From Micromonospora echinospora (GTDB lineage Bacteria > Actinomycetota > Actinomycetes > Mycobacteriales > Micromonosporaceae), in contig NZ_LT607413.1 in the NCBI RefSeq assembly GCF_900091495.1, forward strand, positions 7,378,501 to 7,442,500: DNA of 64,000 nt. Reading direction: 5' to 3'. Position 1 is the first letter of the stretch. Every line of letters starts with the position of its first letter. The position numbers and the translations under genes are program-made. This document shows, in pieces, positions 1 through 8,027 of this stretch. The notes below the pieces were generated by a model. That model searched no databases, was not told where the DNA came from, and saw only the letters and a list, made by a program, of their open reading frames with translations.

Positions 1-224
1 AAGCTCTGGATCCCGCTGGCGAGGGGGGAGTTGTACTGCGCCCATATCTGTGGATCGGCCGTGTCGTGCACGTGCAGGCCGGGCATCGCACCGATCGGCG
101 GTCCGCCGTCGACCATCACGATGCTCGTGGCGGTCGACGCCTCGCGGACGAGCCGGGCAACGACGCTGCCCATGATGCCGCTGCCGATGATTAGCAGGTC
201 GGTGGTCGAGTCGGGTGCGGTCAC
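1..224 (-). CDS. FAD/NAD-dependent oxidoreductase, GMC-like (N-terminal fragment)
   Basis: The gene runs off the left edge, so only about 74 N-terminal residues are visible. It starts at a GTG preceded by GAGGAG. Near residues 14-19 is a glycine-rich dinucleotide-binding turn (GSGIMG) followed by a strand ending in MVDGG, the usual Rossmann start of a flavin-dependent oxidoreductase. The spacing and the following PPIGAMPG segment look like the GMC oxidoreductase family, but the catalytic region is outside the window. It starts 11 bases after the stop of the methyltransferase gene upstream and is probably cotranscribed with it. In the cluster it would oxidise an alcohol or sugar hydroxyl; this is inference. 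FAD binding is fairly sure, the subfamily is not. Confidence 0.6.
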   Translation of the reverse strand, partial: MTAPDSTTDLLIIGSGIMGSVVARLVREASTATSIVMVDGGPPIGAMPGLHVHDTADPQIWAQYNSPLASGIQS

Positions 225-234
225 CGCGGACTCC

Positions 235-1347
235 TCACTGCTGTGGTGGAAGGAGTTCAGGGAATGCCGGGCCCCGTAGCAGATAGCCCAGTTCGATACC
301 GGTCGAGTCGACCGCAGGGTCGGTCGTCGTGGTGGCCGCGACGGTCAGCCCGGCCCGGTCGAACAGCGCCTCCCAGAACTCGCGTCGCTCCAGCCGCTGA
401 TTGGTGAAGTAGTGGATGAGGAAGTACGGATTCCAGTAATTGCGAGCGGTGCCGTGGCGCATCAAGGTGGGGTTGCAAATCTCGTCCGCCACCTCGATGA
501 CCACCACGTTGATGCGCGGGAACCGGCCGACGATGCCGGTCAGCAGCGACTGCACGGCACCCTCGCCGCCCTGCGCCAGGATCTCGTGCAGGACACAGCC
601 GAGCACGATGACGTCCGGGTTGCAGTCCGGCGGCGGATCGTCGAGGAACTCGGCCGTACCGCTGTTGATAAGGTGGATCCGGTCGACCAGGCTGGCCTCT
701 GCGACCAACTGACGGCCCTCCTGGTAGCCGAGAGGGTCAGGTTCCACCCCCCAGGCGATGCGAATCTGCGGCAGGTGGGTGCAGAAGTTGGCCAGGTGGA
801 GGGCATTGCCGCAGTCCAGGTCCAGCATCTCGCGTGCCTCCACCCCGCCCTGCCGGAGCAGCTCGCGAGTCATCGGCAAGCCGTCGTACCGGCTGATCTC
901 GCACTTGCCGATCCTCACCTCGCGGCCGTTTCGGCTGCAGTGCCCGCCACGTGCCTCCAGCGATCGGCCGATCTGCTGCAACGTGGTCGCGTAGCCGCCG
1001 ACGAACATCGTGTACCAGGCGCGAAACTCGGCGTACCGATAGGCCTTGTCGGTGAGCGCGACTGTGTTGCCGCTCCAGGTCACGATGCCCTCGTTGGCCA
1101 GGTAGCGGAGGAAACCGGTGAGCCGCAGTGGTTCGAGCAGGAGCGCGTCGACGAGGTTCGCGACCTCGGTAGCACCGTGCCGGACAAGCCGATCGTAGAT
1201 GCCGCTGGCGAAGAAATGGAACAGGGAGGCGGCGAGGAAGTGCTCGGCGATCGGTCGAATTCCGTCGATCATCCGTTGCTCGAAGGCGGAGTCGACGAGC
1301 GCGCCCTGCGCGGTGCCGATGCAGATCGGCGGGGTCGGGACGGTCAT
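235..1347 (-). CDS. SAM-dependent C-methyltransferase, 2-ketoarginine methyltransferase-like
   Basis: This 370-residue protein has an N-terminal helical dimerisation-type region (about 1-110) and a class I SAM-methyltransferase domain with motif I variant MLDLDCGN (174-181). The segment around residues 136-160 (GHCSRNGREVRIGKCE, then YDGLPMTRELL) and the overall length recall the MrsA/MppJ group. That group methylates the beta-carbon of alpha-keto acids; MrsA acts on 2-ketoarginine. I infer formation of a 3-methyl-2-oxo acid, for example from arginine, to be re-aminated by the cluster aminotransferase. The start ATG follows GAGGAGA. It lies 44 bases after the TauD-like gene and 11 bases before the oxidoreductase. 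The family is confident; the substrate is a homology guess that fits the arginine theme of the neighbours. Confidence 0.7.
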   Translation of the reverse strand: MTVPTPPICIGTAQGALVDSAFEQRMIDGIRPIAEHFLAASLFHFFASGIYDRLVRHGATEVANLVDALLLEPLRLTGFLRYLANEGIVTWSGNTVALTDKAYRYAEFRAWYTMFVGGYATTLQQIGRSLEARGGHCSRNGREVRIGKCEISRYDGLPMTRELLRQGGVEAREMLDLDCGNALHLANFCTHLPQIRIAWGVEPDPLGYQEGRQLVAEASLVDRIHLINSGTAEFLDDPPPDCNPDVIVLGCVLHEILAQGGEGAVQSLLTGIVGRFPRINVVVIEVADEICNPTLMRHGTARNYWNPYFLIHYFTNQRLERREFWEALFDRAGLTVAATTTTDPAVDSTGIELGYLLRGPAFPELLPPQQ

Positions 1348-1391
1348 CCTGCGTTCTCCTCACTCTACGTCTCGCGCACGGCAGTGGCGGG

Positions 1392-2261
1392 TCAGACGGT
1401 CACCGGCCGCAGGTGACCGGCGCCGGATTCGTTCCCCAGCAGCCACTTCACCGCGGCGTCGAGCGGTGAGGCGGCCCGGGGCGGAAACGAGCCGAGCATG
1501 TTGTCGCACTGCCGTGCCACCAGGCCGGGGAAGCCGGAGCGGCGCACCATGCGGTGGTTGTCGAGAACGGTAAGGTCGCCGACTGCGGCGCCGACCGTCC
1601 GGCACGCGGCACCGGCCCTGTCCCGCAGATGCTCAGCCAGCTCGGCCGGCATCGGCCGCCCGTCGGCCAGGCGGAGGCTGCCCGGCTCAGACTCCAGCAC
1701 CGCCCGCAGCGCGACCTGGCCGATGGTGTCGGCGCCGGCGGGCGTGCGGCACACCATCGGCGTCACGAACGAGATGAACAGCGAGCCGTCAGCTCGGAAC
1801 TCGTACTGAATCCCCCGCAGCCGGGCGAGGCGCTGCTCGATCGCCGCCCGCCCGTGGCCGCGCAGTGCCCGGCGGCATTGCTCGGGCGACCGCAGCCGGT
1901 CGAAGCGGATGGCGTTGCCACGGGCGAAGGTCGCCCAGCGCCCCGTCAAGCCGGCGAGCAATTGCACGCCGTCGATCACTTGCTCAGGATCGGCGGTACG
2001 GCCAGGGGCGTGGCGCAGCGACCAGATCGCGTCCGGCTGATAGGGGTGGAACTGGTCGAGTTGTGCGTCGGGAAGATCGGCACAATGACCGAATTGCTCG
2101 ATGAACTCGCCGAACTCCGTCTCGCCGGGTGCGAATCCGCGAAATATGAGGTGGCCGTACCGGCGGAGCAGAGTGACCGTCTGGCGCGGGCCGCAATCGG
2201 CCAGCGTTTCGCCCTTCAGAGGTTCGACGTACGGCACACCTCTGCGGACGACTATCCTCAT
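1392..2261 (-). CDS. TauD/clavaminate-synthase-like protein with apparently lost iron site
   Basis: The 289-residue protein keeps the fold marks of non-haem iron 2-oxoglutarate oxygenases of the TauD/VioC type: HLIFRGF near residue 40, FHPYQPD at 71-77 and GDLTVLDN at 228-235. Aligning by hand to the VioC-type pattern HTEDAFHPY, the metal-binding His and Glu fall on Ala66 and Leu68. The distal His of the usual DNxRxxH pattern falls on Arg240. All three iron ligands therefore seem absent, so it may be a pseudoenzyme, a binding or scaffold subunit, or a protein with another activity. It is about 60 residues shorter than the intact homologue upstream in the cluster. The start ATG has a GGGGAG ribosome-binding site. 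It is followed 44 bases later by the methyltransferase gene. Confidence 0.65.
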   Translation of the reverse strand: MRIVVRRGVPYVEPLKGETLADCGPRQTVTLLRRYGHLIFRGFAPGETEFGEFIEQFGHCADLPDAQLDQFHPYQPDAIWSLRHAPGRTADPEQVIDGVQLLAGLTGRWATFARGNAIRFDRLRSPEQCRRALRGHGRAAIEQRLARLRGIQYEFRADGSLFISFVTPMVCRTPAGADTIGQVALRAVLESEPGSLRLADGRPMPAELAEHLRDRAGAACRTVGAAVGDLTVLDNHRMVRRSGFPGLVARQCDNMLGSFPPRAASPLDAAVKWLLGNESGAGHLRPVTV

Positions 2262-2643
2262 CGGCCCACTCCCCTACGATCGGTTTAGTCCACTGTGCTC
2301 GTCGACGGTACAGTGCGGCTACACGTTCGATACATCGGACATACGTGATGCGGTGTGACGCTGCGCGGGAAGCAACAATCGCGCTTTTTCGATGGTGATT
2401 CGACACAGGAGCGGGGAGGCGAGGACACGCATGCGTGCCCCAGTTGCCATTCCTACAGTGAAGTGATCTCGACAAGGATTCGATCCCGATCCGGGATGAC
2501 GTAGGAACCGCGCCCATGGCGGACGGTATGGAGACCGGACGTGGGGCCCCTCGGTAGACAGGATCCTGCGACGGAATCTGATCTACCCGGAAGGACCCCA
2601 CGTGATTGCCTGTCGTTGCGAAAGCGTTTCCGTCACCCTGAGG
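2262..2643. promoter_or_regulatory. Intergenic gap inside the cluster operon; probable promoter region
   Basis: No convincing gene lies in these 382 bases. The flanking genes both run leftward, so the gap separates the carbamoyltransferase end from a second transcription unit beginning with the TauD-like gene, and the promoter of that unit should lie here. The only clear structure is the long inverted repeat listed separately. I could not pick a reliable -10/-35 pair by eye. Confidence 0.35.
2539..2603. repeat. Imperfect inverted repeat of about 28 bp arms
   Basis: The left arm begins ACGTGGGGCCC and the right arm, read in reverse, begins ACGTGGGGTCC. Similarity continues inward through GGTAGA and GATC with one- or two-base offsets, leaving a short centre. 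It lies 41 bases beyond the carbamoyltransferase stop codon and could act as its terminator. The length and imperfect arms could also be the paired ends of a decayed miniature transposable element. Which it is cannot be decided from one copy. Confidence 0.5.
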
Positions 2644-4158
2644 TCATGGCCGGGCGAGACGCTCGTCGCCGAGGTAGAGCACGTCCACCGGAGTCTCGGC
2701 GAGGAACTGCCGCGCATCTTCCGGCGTGTCGACCATGGGCCGCCCGGCCACGTTCATCGAGGTGTTGGCGAGTATCGGCATCTCGCCGCGTTCCTCCAAG
2801 GCGGTCAGGACGGCGTGGAGAAAGGGGTGCTCGTCGACGCCGACCGTCTGCACTCGGCTCGTCCCGTCCGCGTGGACGATGGCCGGGGCCCGATCGGCGA
2901 CTTCCGCCTTGGCGGCGTACGCGTACGTCATGTACGGAGATAAGCGGCTGCCGTCGAAGAAGCGCCCCAGATCCTCCGCACGGATCACCGGCGCGATCGG
3001 CCGGTACGATTCGCGACGTTTGATCTCCTCGCTCACCCGAACCCGCACTTCATCAGTACGGGGAACCGCCAGGATCGACCTGTTGCCCAGCGCCCTGGGG
3101 CCCGACTCCGAGGCGCCGGTGTAGAGGGCGACGACATGGCCCGCAGCCAGATCATCGACCATGGAGACGACCGAAGCCTTGGTCGCCTCGATCCCGTAGT
3201 CGCGTCCGAGGTAGGGGCTGGTTGTCACCGTTCCGGGATAGCGGTTCCACACGGCACCCAGCGATTGGCCGGTGTCGGACGGCATGGACGGGATGAAGAT
3301 GTCGTCGTAGATCCCGCTGTTCGCCAGACGGCCGTTCGCCACGACGTTCATTGCGCAGCCGCCGACCAGGGCCAGGCGGGGAGAGAACGGACGGAACCGG
3401 GCGGCGACGGCCAGCAGCTCCTCCTCCCACTCCGTCTGAACGGTCGCCGCCAGTTCTCGACGCCGATCATCGGGGTTCGAGGAGTAGACGTCGCTGATGC
3501 CGTAACTCCGCCGGAGATCGTCGGCGCCGTCCAGGTGTGGCCGGTTGAACACGGCGACGTCGGCCCGGATGCGCTTGGCAAGCTCAGCGTTGTGGCTCCC
3601 GTAGGCTGACAGCCCCAGCATCTTCCCCGAGTCGGAGGCGTTGGCCATCATGTAGTCGGGCTGGACGGTGAGCTGGGTGGCGGTGCCGTACACCCGTCCG
3701 GTCAGGAAGGTGTGCTCGAGAACGGCGATGCGGTCCAGTCGGCCGTGGTCGTAAAGGTACATCGACGTGGCCCCGTCCTCCGACCAGCCGTCGGCGCACA
3801 GCACCAGGCAACTGTCGAAGCCTGATGGCAGGGCAGTGCCGATGTGGTTGAGATGATGACCGGTGACCACCGGAGTGAACTGCCGGCGGCCCATGCCGAT
3901 CGGATGGGCCAGGTCGTACTTGGCACTCCACTTGCCGACGAGCAGCTCATCGACGGCGTCCTCGTCGGCGCCGACGTAGCTGAGGGCGGCCGAGACCACT
4001 TCGTCCATCTGCTCGGCGGTGGCGGCGACATGCTTGATCCCGAGTACGCGCTCGGCCTCGAGATGAAGCAGCAGCCGGTTACCGGAGGCGATGGTCACGT
4101 TCGAATCGTGATCGCCGAAGAACACGGAGACGACGAGCCGATCGGACTGATTCAGCAT
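2644..4158 (-). CDS. Carbamoyltransferase, NodU/CmcH/TobZ family
   Basis: This family uses carbamoyl phosphate and ATP to make a carbamoyl-adenylate, then transfers the carbamoyl group to a hydroxyl (or amine) of a sugar or other natural product. The 504-residue protein has the N-terminal sugar-kinase-like domain with the HHLNH metal/adenylate motif (101-105) and DGWSEDG after it. The C-terminal YrdC-like domain carries SESGPRALGNRSI and, near the end, ILANTSMNVAGRPMV. I chose the ATG giving MLNQSDRLVV because it begins just before the first strand; the longer frame adds 47 unconserved residues that overlap the neighbour. It follows the glycosyltransferase gene by 50 bases. That pairing is seen where a sugar is first attached and then carbamoylated, as in bleomycin. 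Confidence 0.85.
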   Translation of the reverse strand: MLNQSDRLVVSVFFGDHDSNVTIASGNRLLLHLEAERVLGIKHVAATAEQMDEVVSAALSYVGADEDAVDELLVGKWSAKYDLAHPIGMGRRQFTPVVTGHHLNHIGTALPSGFDSCLVLCADGWSEDGATSMYLYDHGRLDRIAVLEHTFLTGRVYGTATQLTVQPDYMMANASDSGKMLGLSAYGSHNAELAKRIRADVAVFNRPHLDGADDLRRSYGISDVYSSNPDDRRRELAATVQTEWEEELLAVAARFRPFSPRLALVGGCAMNVVANGRLANSGIYDDIFIPSMPSDTGQSLGAVWNRYPGTVTTSPYLGRDYGIEATKASVVSMVDDLAAGHVVALYTGASESGPRALGNRSILAVPRTDEVRVRVSEEIKRRESYRPIAPVIRAEDLGRFFDGSRLSPYMTYAYAAKAEVADRAPAIVHADGTSRVQTVGVDEHPFLHAVLTALEERGEMPILANTSMNVAGRPMVDTPEDARQFLAETPVDVLYLGDERLARP

Positions 4159-4208
4159 GAGAATCCCTAACGGTTGGTCCAACACGACCGGACAGGTACG
4201 GCAGCCGG

Positions 4209-5714
4209 CTACTCTTTCCGGACCGAGAATGCGTGCCCCTCGGCTACCAGACTCTGTACGACGTGTTCCGGGAGACGACACGTTTCCATGGAAGGGCACA
4301 TCGTGACTTTCAACGGGTCGGAGATCGTCGCGTCGAAACTGATGCTCCGCCGCCCGCGGTGCGGATCATCGATGTGCAGGACGTCATCGGAGCAGCTCGC
4401 CCACGGCACGAGAACGTAGGAGGAGCCCTCCTCGAAGGTGAGCGGCTCCTTCATGCCGTAGGCCTCGAAAAAGATCTGCGCAACGGGATCCTGGTAGTCC
4501 GCATAGATCTTGCGCGTACCACCGAAGAGATCCCTCCGTTCGTCGATGAGCTGCTGGGTCGGTGACTTCCGCAGCGGCACGGGGTCACGGCCGGGTCGGC
4601 GGAGCATCTCCACCGTGTGCGCAGCCACGGTCTTCTCCGAGAACTCCGCCCGCGCCGCATCGAGGGCGGCGTCCTCCACGACCACCGACGCCGCCCTGCC
4701 CACCCCCTCGAGGATGGCGTCGGCCAGCAGAGCGGGGTGCACGACCGGCCCCATGGTCGACCGGTGGACCGGAACCAATGTCAGCTGCCGGGAGAACCAC
4801 TCCTGGAACCCGAAATGACCGCCCCACGCCGTCGTCACCACCTGGTTACCGTTGACCAGGGACGCCAGCACGGAGGAGCCGAAGTTCTCATCGGAGTGCA
4901 AGGTCGGCGACACGAGCACATGAGGCTCCTGGTGCACGTCGTAGAACAGCCAGTCTCGTGGTTTGACCCCGTGCCACGTCACCGTGTCCGCCATGCCCAG
5001 CGATTCGGCGAGCCCCCGCAGGTACGTGCCGTAGTCCGCGGATTCGAGCCCCATGTTCGGGCTACCGAGATTGTCCTCGCCGCCGTACACGTCCAGGCCG
5101 ACTCTCGGCGCGTCGTCGTAGAAGGTGCGCAGGATCCACAGGGCGAACAACAGGGTGTGCAGATTCTTCTGCGCGGACACGCGCCCGATGTAGGCCAGCC
5201 GCGCAGGCCCGGGCCTCGCGTGCCTTTTTTCGCAGGCAACTTTGAACTGGTCCACCAGCGGAAACGGGATCACGCAGACCTGGGCGTTGGGGAAGGATCG
5301 GCGGGTCGCGACTGCCTCCGCATGACAGGCCGTGACGAACACGTCCTTCTCGGTCAGGACGTTCGCCAGCTCACCGAAGGCGTGGAAGCCTTCGGTGGCG
5401 TCCCCCTGAACGTAGATGGTCATCGGCGCGGCTGCCTTCATCCGCGTCCGGAGAAGGAGCGCGGTCCGTACCGTCCCCGGCGTCACGGAGGTGATGACGA
5501 TGCGCTTCAACCAGGGGGCGGAGGCCAGCAGATCCTGCTCGATGGCCGATGGCAGGGGTACGCAGAGAATCCGAACGGTCTCCTGCCGGGAGCGGCCGAT
5601 GGCGGTCCAGACGTTCTCGATGGCCGGGGTGATTTCCTGAAGGCTCCACCACCAGTCTTTCTCCCGCGTGGTCAGCACCAAGATGTCGTCCTCGCTCGAC
5701 ACGTGCTTCCTCAC
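4209..5714 (-). CDS. Glycosyltransferase, GT4-like (group 1)
   Basis: This 501-residue protein has a two-domain GT-B layout. The second domain begins with LAYIGRVSAQKNLHTLL (about 194-210), the typical start of the GT4 nucleotide-sugar domain, followed by LDVYGGEDN and an acceptor/donor segment with HSDENFGSSVLASLVNG, which matches the family E(x7)E region. About 120 extra C-terminal residues have no motif that I recognise. The frame opens at a GTG; a second GTG four codons in, behind GAGGAA, is an equally good start. It sits between the aminotransferase (38 bases upstream) and the carbamoyltransferase. It probably attaches the sugar or cyclitol that is then carbamoylated. The donor cannot be read from sequence. 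Confidence 0.75.
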   Translation of the reverse strand: MRKHVSSEDDILVLTTREKDWWWSLQEITPAIENVWTAIGRSRQETVRILCVPLPSAIEQDLLASAPWLKRIVITSVTPGTVRTALLLRTRMKAAAPMTIYVQGDATEGFHAFGELANVLTEKDVFVTACHAEAVATRRSFPNAQVCVIPFPLVDQFKVACEKRHARPGPARLAYIGRVSAQKNLHTLLFALWILRTFYDDAPRVGLDVYGGEDNLGSPNMGLESADYGTYLRGLAESLGMADTVTWHGVKPRDWLFYDVHQEPHVLVSPTLHSDENFGSSVLASLVNGNQVVTTAWGGHFGFQEWFSRQLTLVPVHRSTMGPVVHPALLADAILEGVGRAASVVVEDAALDAARAEFSEKTVAAHTVEMLRRPGRDPVPLRKSPTQQLIDERRDLFGGTRKIYADYQDPVAQIFFEAYGMKEPLTFEEGSSYVLVPWASCSDDVLHIDDPHRGRRSISFDATISDPLKVTMCPSMETCRLPEHVVQSLVAEGHAFSVRKE

Positions 5715-5752
5715 AATCTGATGTCGGACCTGCCTGGCCGATTCGCCCAGCT

Positions 5753-7000
5753 TCAGGTGCGGCCGGCCAGCGCCGACTTCACGGACGCATCAAGGATCTC
5801 CAGTGCCCGATCGATGTCGCCGCCGGTGACGGAGAGCGGAGGCAGGAGCTTGACGACCTCGCCGTCACGTCCGCAGGTCTCCACCAGAAGACCGCGCTCG
5901 AACGCAGCCGCGCTGATCTGGTCGGCCGTGTCGCCGTCACCGGTTTGCAGGCCCCAGGCGAGGCCACGGCCCCGGATGGTGAGCCCCGTTTCGGGATAGG
6001 AGGCCCGGATCTGTTCGAGGCCGACGGCGACGCGTTCGCCCTTGGTCCTCGTGGACTTCACCAGCTCCTCGTCGCTCCAATAGGCCCGCAGCGCCTCGGC
6101 GCCGGTCACGAACGCCAGGCTGAACCCGCGGAAGGTGCCGTTGTGCTCGCCCGGCTTCCACACGTCCAACTCGGGCCGGATCAACGTGAGTGCCATCGGA
6201 AGCCCGTAGCCGCTGATGCTCTTCGACAGGCACACGATGTCCGGCTCGATCCCGGCGTCCTCGAAGCTGAAGAAAGGACCGACGCGACCGCAGCCCATCT
6301 GGATGTCATCGACGATGAGGACGATCCCATGCCGCCGGCAGACGGCCGAGAGCTCCCGCAGCCATGGGATGCGGGCGACGTTGATCCCGCCCTCGCCCTG
6401 CACCGTCTCCACGATGACGGCGGCCGTACCGGCGAGGCCGCCGGCAGAGTCGGCCAGCATGTCCTCAAACCCGTTGGTGCCGGTGAGTTGCTGCTCGTAG
6501 GGCAGCTCCAGGCAGTGTGCGAGCGAGGTACCGGCGCTGAGGCGGACCGCCGGATTGCCGTTCACCGACAGCGCGCCCAAGGTCATGCCGTGGAACGCGT
6601 TGCGGAAGTAGGCCACCCACTTCCGTCCGGTGGCCTTGCGCGCCAGCTTGAGGGCCGCTTCCACCGCGTTGGCACCGGCGGGCCCGGGGAAGACCACCTT
6701 GTAGTCCAGCCCTCGCGGAGCGAGGATCTTCTCCTCCAGCGTCTCCAGCAGGTTCGCCTTGGCCGCAGTGAACATGTCGAGGGCGTGCGTCACCCCGTCC
6801 TGCTCCAGATAGCTGATGAGCGCCCGCTTGAGAACGGGATCGTTGTGGCCGTAGTTGAGGGTGCCGGCCCCGGCGAAGAAATCCAGATACGGTGTTTCAT
6901 CCACTCCGTAGAGCCAACTGCCCGCTGCCCGCCCGAAAACCGCCGGCCACCTCCGGCTGTAGCTACGTACCTCTGACTCGCGCCGATCGAAGATGCTCAT
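5753..7000 (-). CDS. Class III aminotransferase, diaminobutyrate/EctB-like
   Basis: A fold-type I PLP enzyme of 415 residues. It shows the glycine-rich PFFAGAGTLNYGH-type start found in diaminobutyrate aminotransferases, the FHGMTLG turn (136-142), the cofactor aspartate in VDDIQMGCGR (230-239) and the Schiff-base Lys260 in LSKSISGYG. The best family match by eye is EctB/Dat, which interconverts aspartate semialdehyde and 2,4-diaminobutyrate using glutamate. No ectA or ectC is present, so ectoine is not the product. In this cluster it may supply a diamino acid for the amidinotransferase or carbamoyltransferase, or re-aminate the methylated keto acid. The start ATG has AGGCGG upstream. The gene follows the OTC-like gene by 46 bases. 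Confidence 0.85.
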   Translation of the reverse strand: MSIFDRRESEVRSYSRRWPAVFGRAAGSWLYGVDETPYLDFFAGAGTLNYGHNDPVLKRALISYLEQDGVTHALDMFTAAKANLLETLEEKILAPRGLDYKVVFPGPAGANAVEAALKLARKATGRKWVAYFRNAFHGMTLGALSVNGNPAVRLSAGTSLAHCLELPYEQQLTGTNGFEDMLADSAGGLAGTAAVIVETVQGEGGINVARIPWLRELSAVCRRHGIVLIVDDIQMGCGRVGPFFSFEDAGIEPDIVCLSKSISGYGLPMALTLIRPELDVWKPGEHNGTFRGFSLAFVTGAEALRAYWSDEELVKSTRTKGERVAVGLEQIRASYPETGLTIRGRGLAWGLQTGDGDTADQISAAAFERGLLVETCGRDGEVVKLLPPLSVTGGDIDRALEILDASVKSALAGRT

Positions 7001-7046
7001 GAAAAATCCGCCTGTCGCGCGTCGTGGTGTGGCTTTCGTGATCGCG

Positions 7047-8027
7047 TCACAATTTCCCCGTTGCCCACAGCAGTGCTGACGCGGCGGCGGACGCCTTGTG
7101 GTATGCCTGCCTCGGCACGAGCGACGTGGCGCTGGCCCCGTCCAGGACGTCGGAGGTCACCTCTTGGCCCCGGACCGCGGGCAGATCGTGCATGAACACT
7201 GCTTCGGTCGAGCCGGAGAAGCGCCTCATCGTGTCCTTGGTGACGGCGAACGGGGCGAATTGGGAAAGCCATTCCGGGTCCTGGCGTGCCTCGCTCATCG
7301 AATGCCACCGTGCGGTGTAGACAGCGTCCACCGGATCCGGCGCGTCCGGCAACGTGGCATGCTGGCGAACAACGTCTTCACCCCGTACGGCATTCAGTGA
7401 ATCGATTTCTCCCGCGGAAAATCCCAAGCCGTCCGGGCTGTACACGTCGAGGCTCTGGAACGGCATCTTGCAGGAGAGCAACGCCAGCGCCCGAGCCGTG
7501 TTGTTCACCTCACCCAGATATGCCAGGCGAAGATTCTCCACCTTGCCGAAATGCTCGCGCAGCGCACAGAGATCTGCGATCGCCTGAGTCGGATGCTCCT
7601 CGTAGGTAAGGGCATTGATCGTTGCCGGCACATGGACGGCCAGGTCAGCCAATTCGTGCTGCGGACCGTTGGTGCGGGCGACGACGACGTCCAGGTGGTT
7701 CGCCAGAATGGCACCGGTATCGATCCACGTCTCACCGGTCGAGATTTGGATGTCGTCCTTGCTCAGATGCAGCATGTCGCAGCCGAGGGTGAGCCCGGCG
7801 CCCCAGAACGACAATCTGGTCCGGGTCGACGGGGCGGTGAAGAGCAGGCCTAACCGCGTTCCGGCCAGCCTGCCCGCGAAATTCTGCGGCGTCTGTCCGT
7901 ATCGAAATGCGGTGTCGCTGATCTCCGAGACGTCTTCCGTGCTGAGGTCCGCCAAGCTCAACATTGCTCTGCGGTTCGGATGTCTAGCAATCACTGAAAC
8001 CACCATCTCAACTGTTCTTCGGGTCAA
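7047..8027 (-). CDS. Ornithine/aspartate carbamoyltransferase-like protein with altered acceptor motifs
   Basis: The protein has the two-domain OTC/ATC fold: the carbamoyl-phosphate motif STRTR (67-71), HPTQ (145-148) and a C-terminal FMHDLPAVRG (278-287). In true ornithine carbamoyltransferases the last motif is HCLP and its Cys contacts ornithine; here it is HDLP. The ornithine-binding SMG loop reads SMS (in WHSMSE, 241-246). Carbamoyl phosphate binding therefore looks intact while the amino acceptor is probably not ornithine. The frame opens at a TTG that overlaps the amidinotransferase stop (TTGA); ATG codons 7 and 21 codons further in are alternatives. Translational coupling to the amidinotransferase is likely. 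I infer N-carbamoylation of a diamino or amidino amino acid, giving a ureido group. Confidence 0.75.
   Translation of the reverse strand: MTRRTVEMVVSVIARHPNRRAMLSLADLSTEDVSEISDTAFRYGQTPQNFAGRLAGTRLGLLFTAPSTRTRLSFWGAGLTLGCDMLHLSKDDIQISTGETWIDTGAILANHLDVVVARTNGPQHELADLAVHVPATINALTYEEHPTQAIADLCALREHFGKVENLRLAYLGEVNNTARALALLSCKMPFQSLDVYSPDGLGFSAGEIDSLNAVRGEDVVRQHATLPDAPDPVDAVYTARWHSMSEARQDPEWLSQFAPFAVTKDTMRRFSGSTEAVFMHDLPAVRGQEVTSDVLDGASATSLVPRQAYHKASAAASALLWATGKL

Noticed and set aside
412..1416. 334-codon plus-strand gene
   Set aside because: It is antisense to the clear methyltransferase gene and has no family motif.
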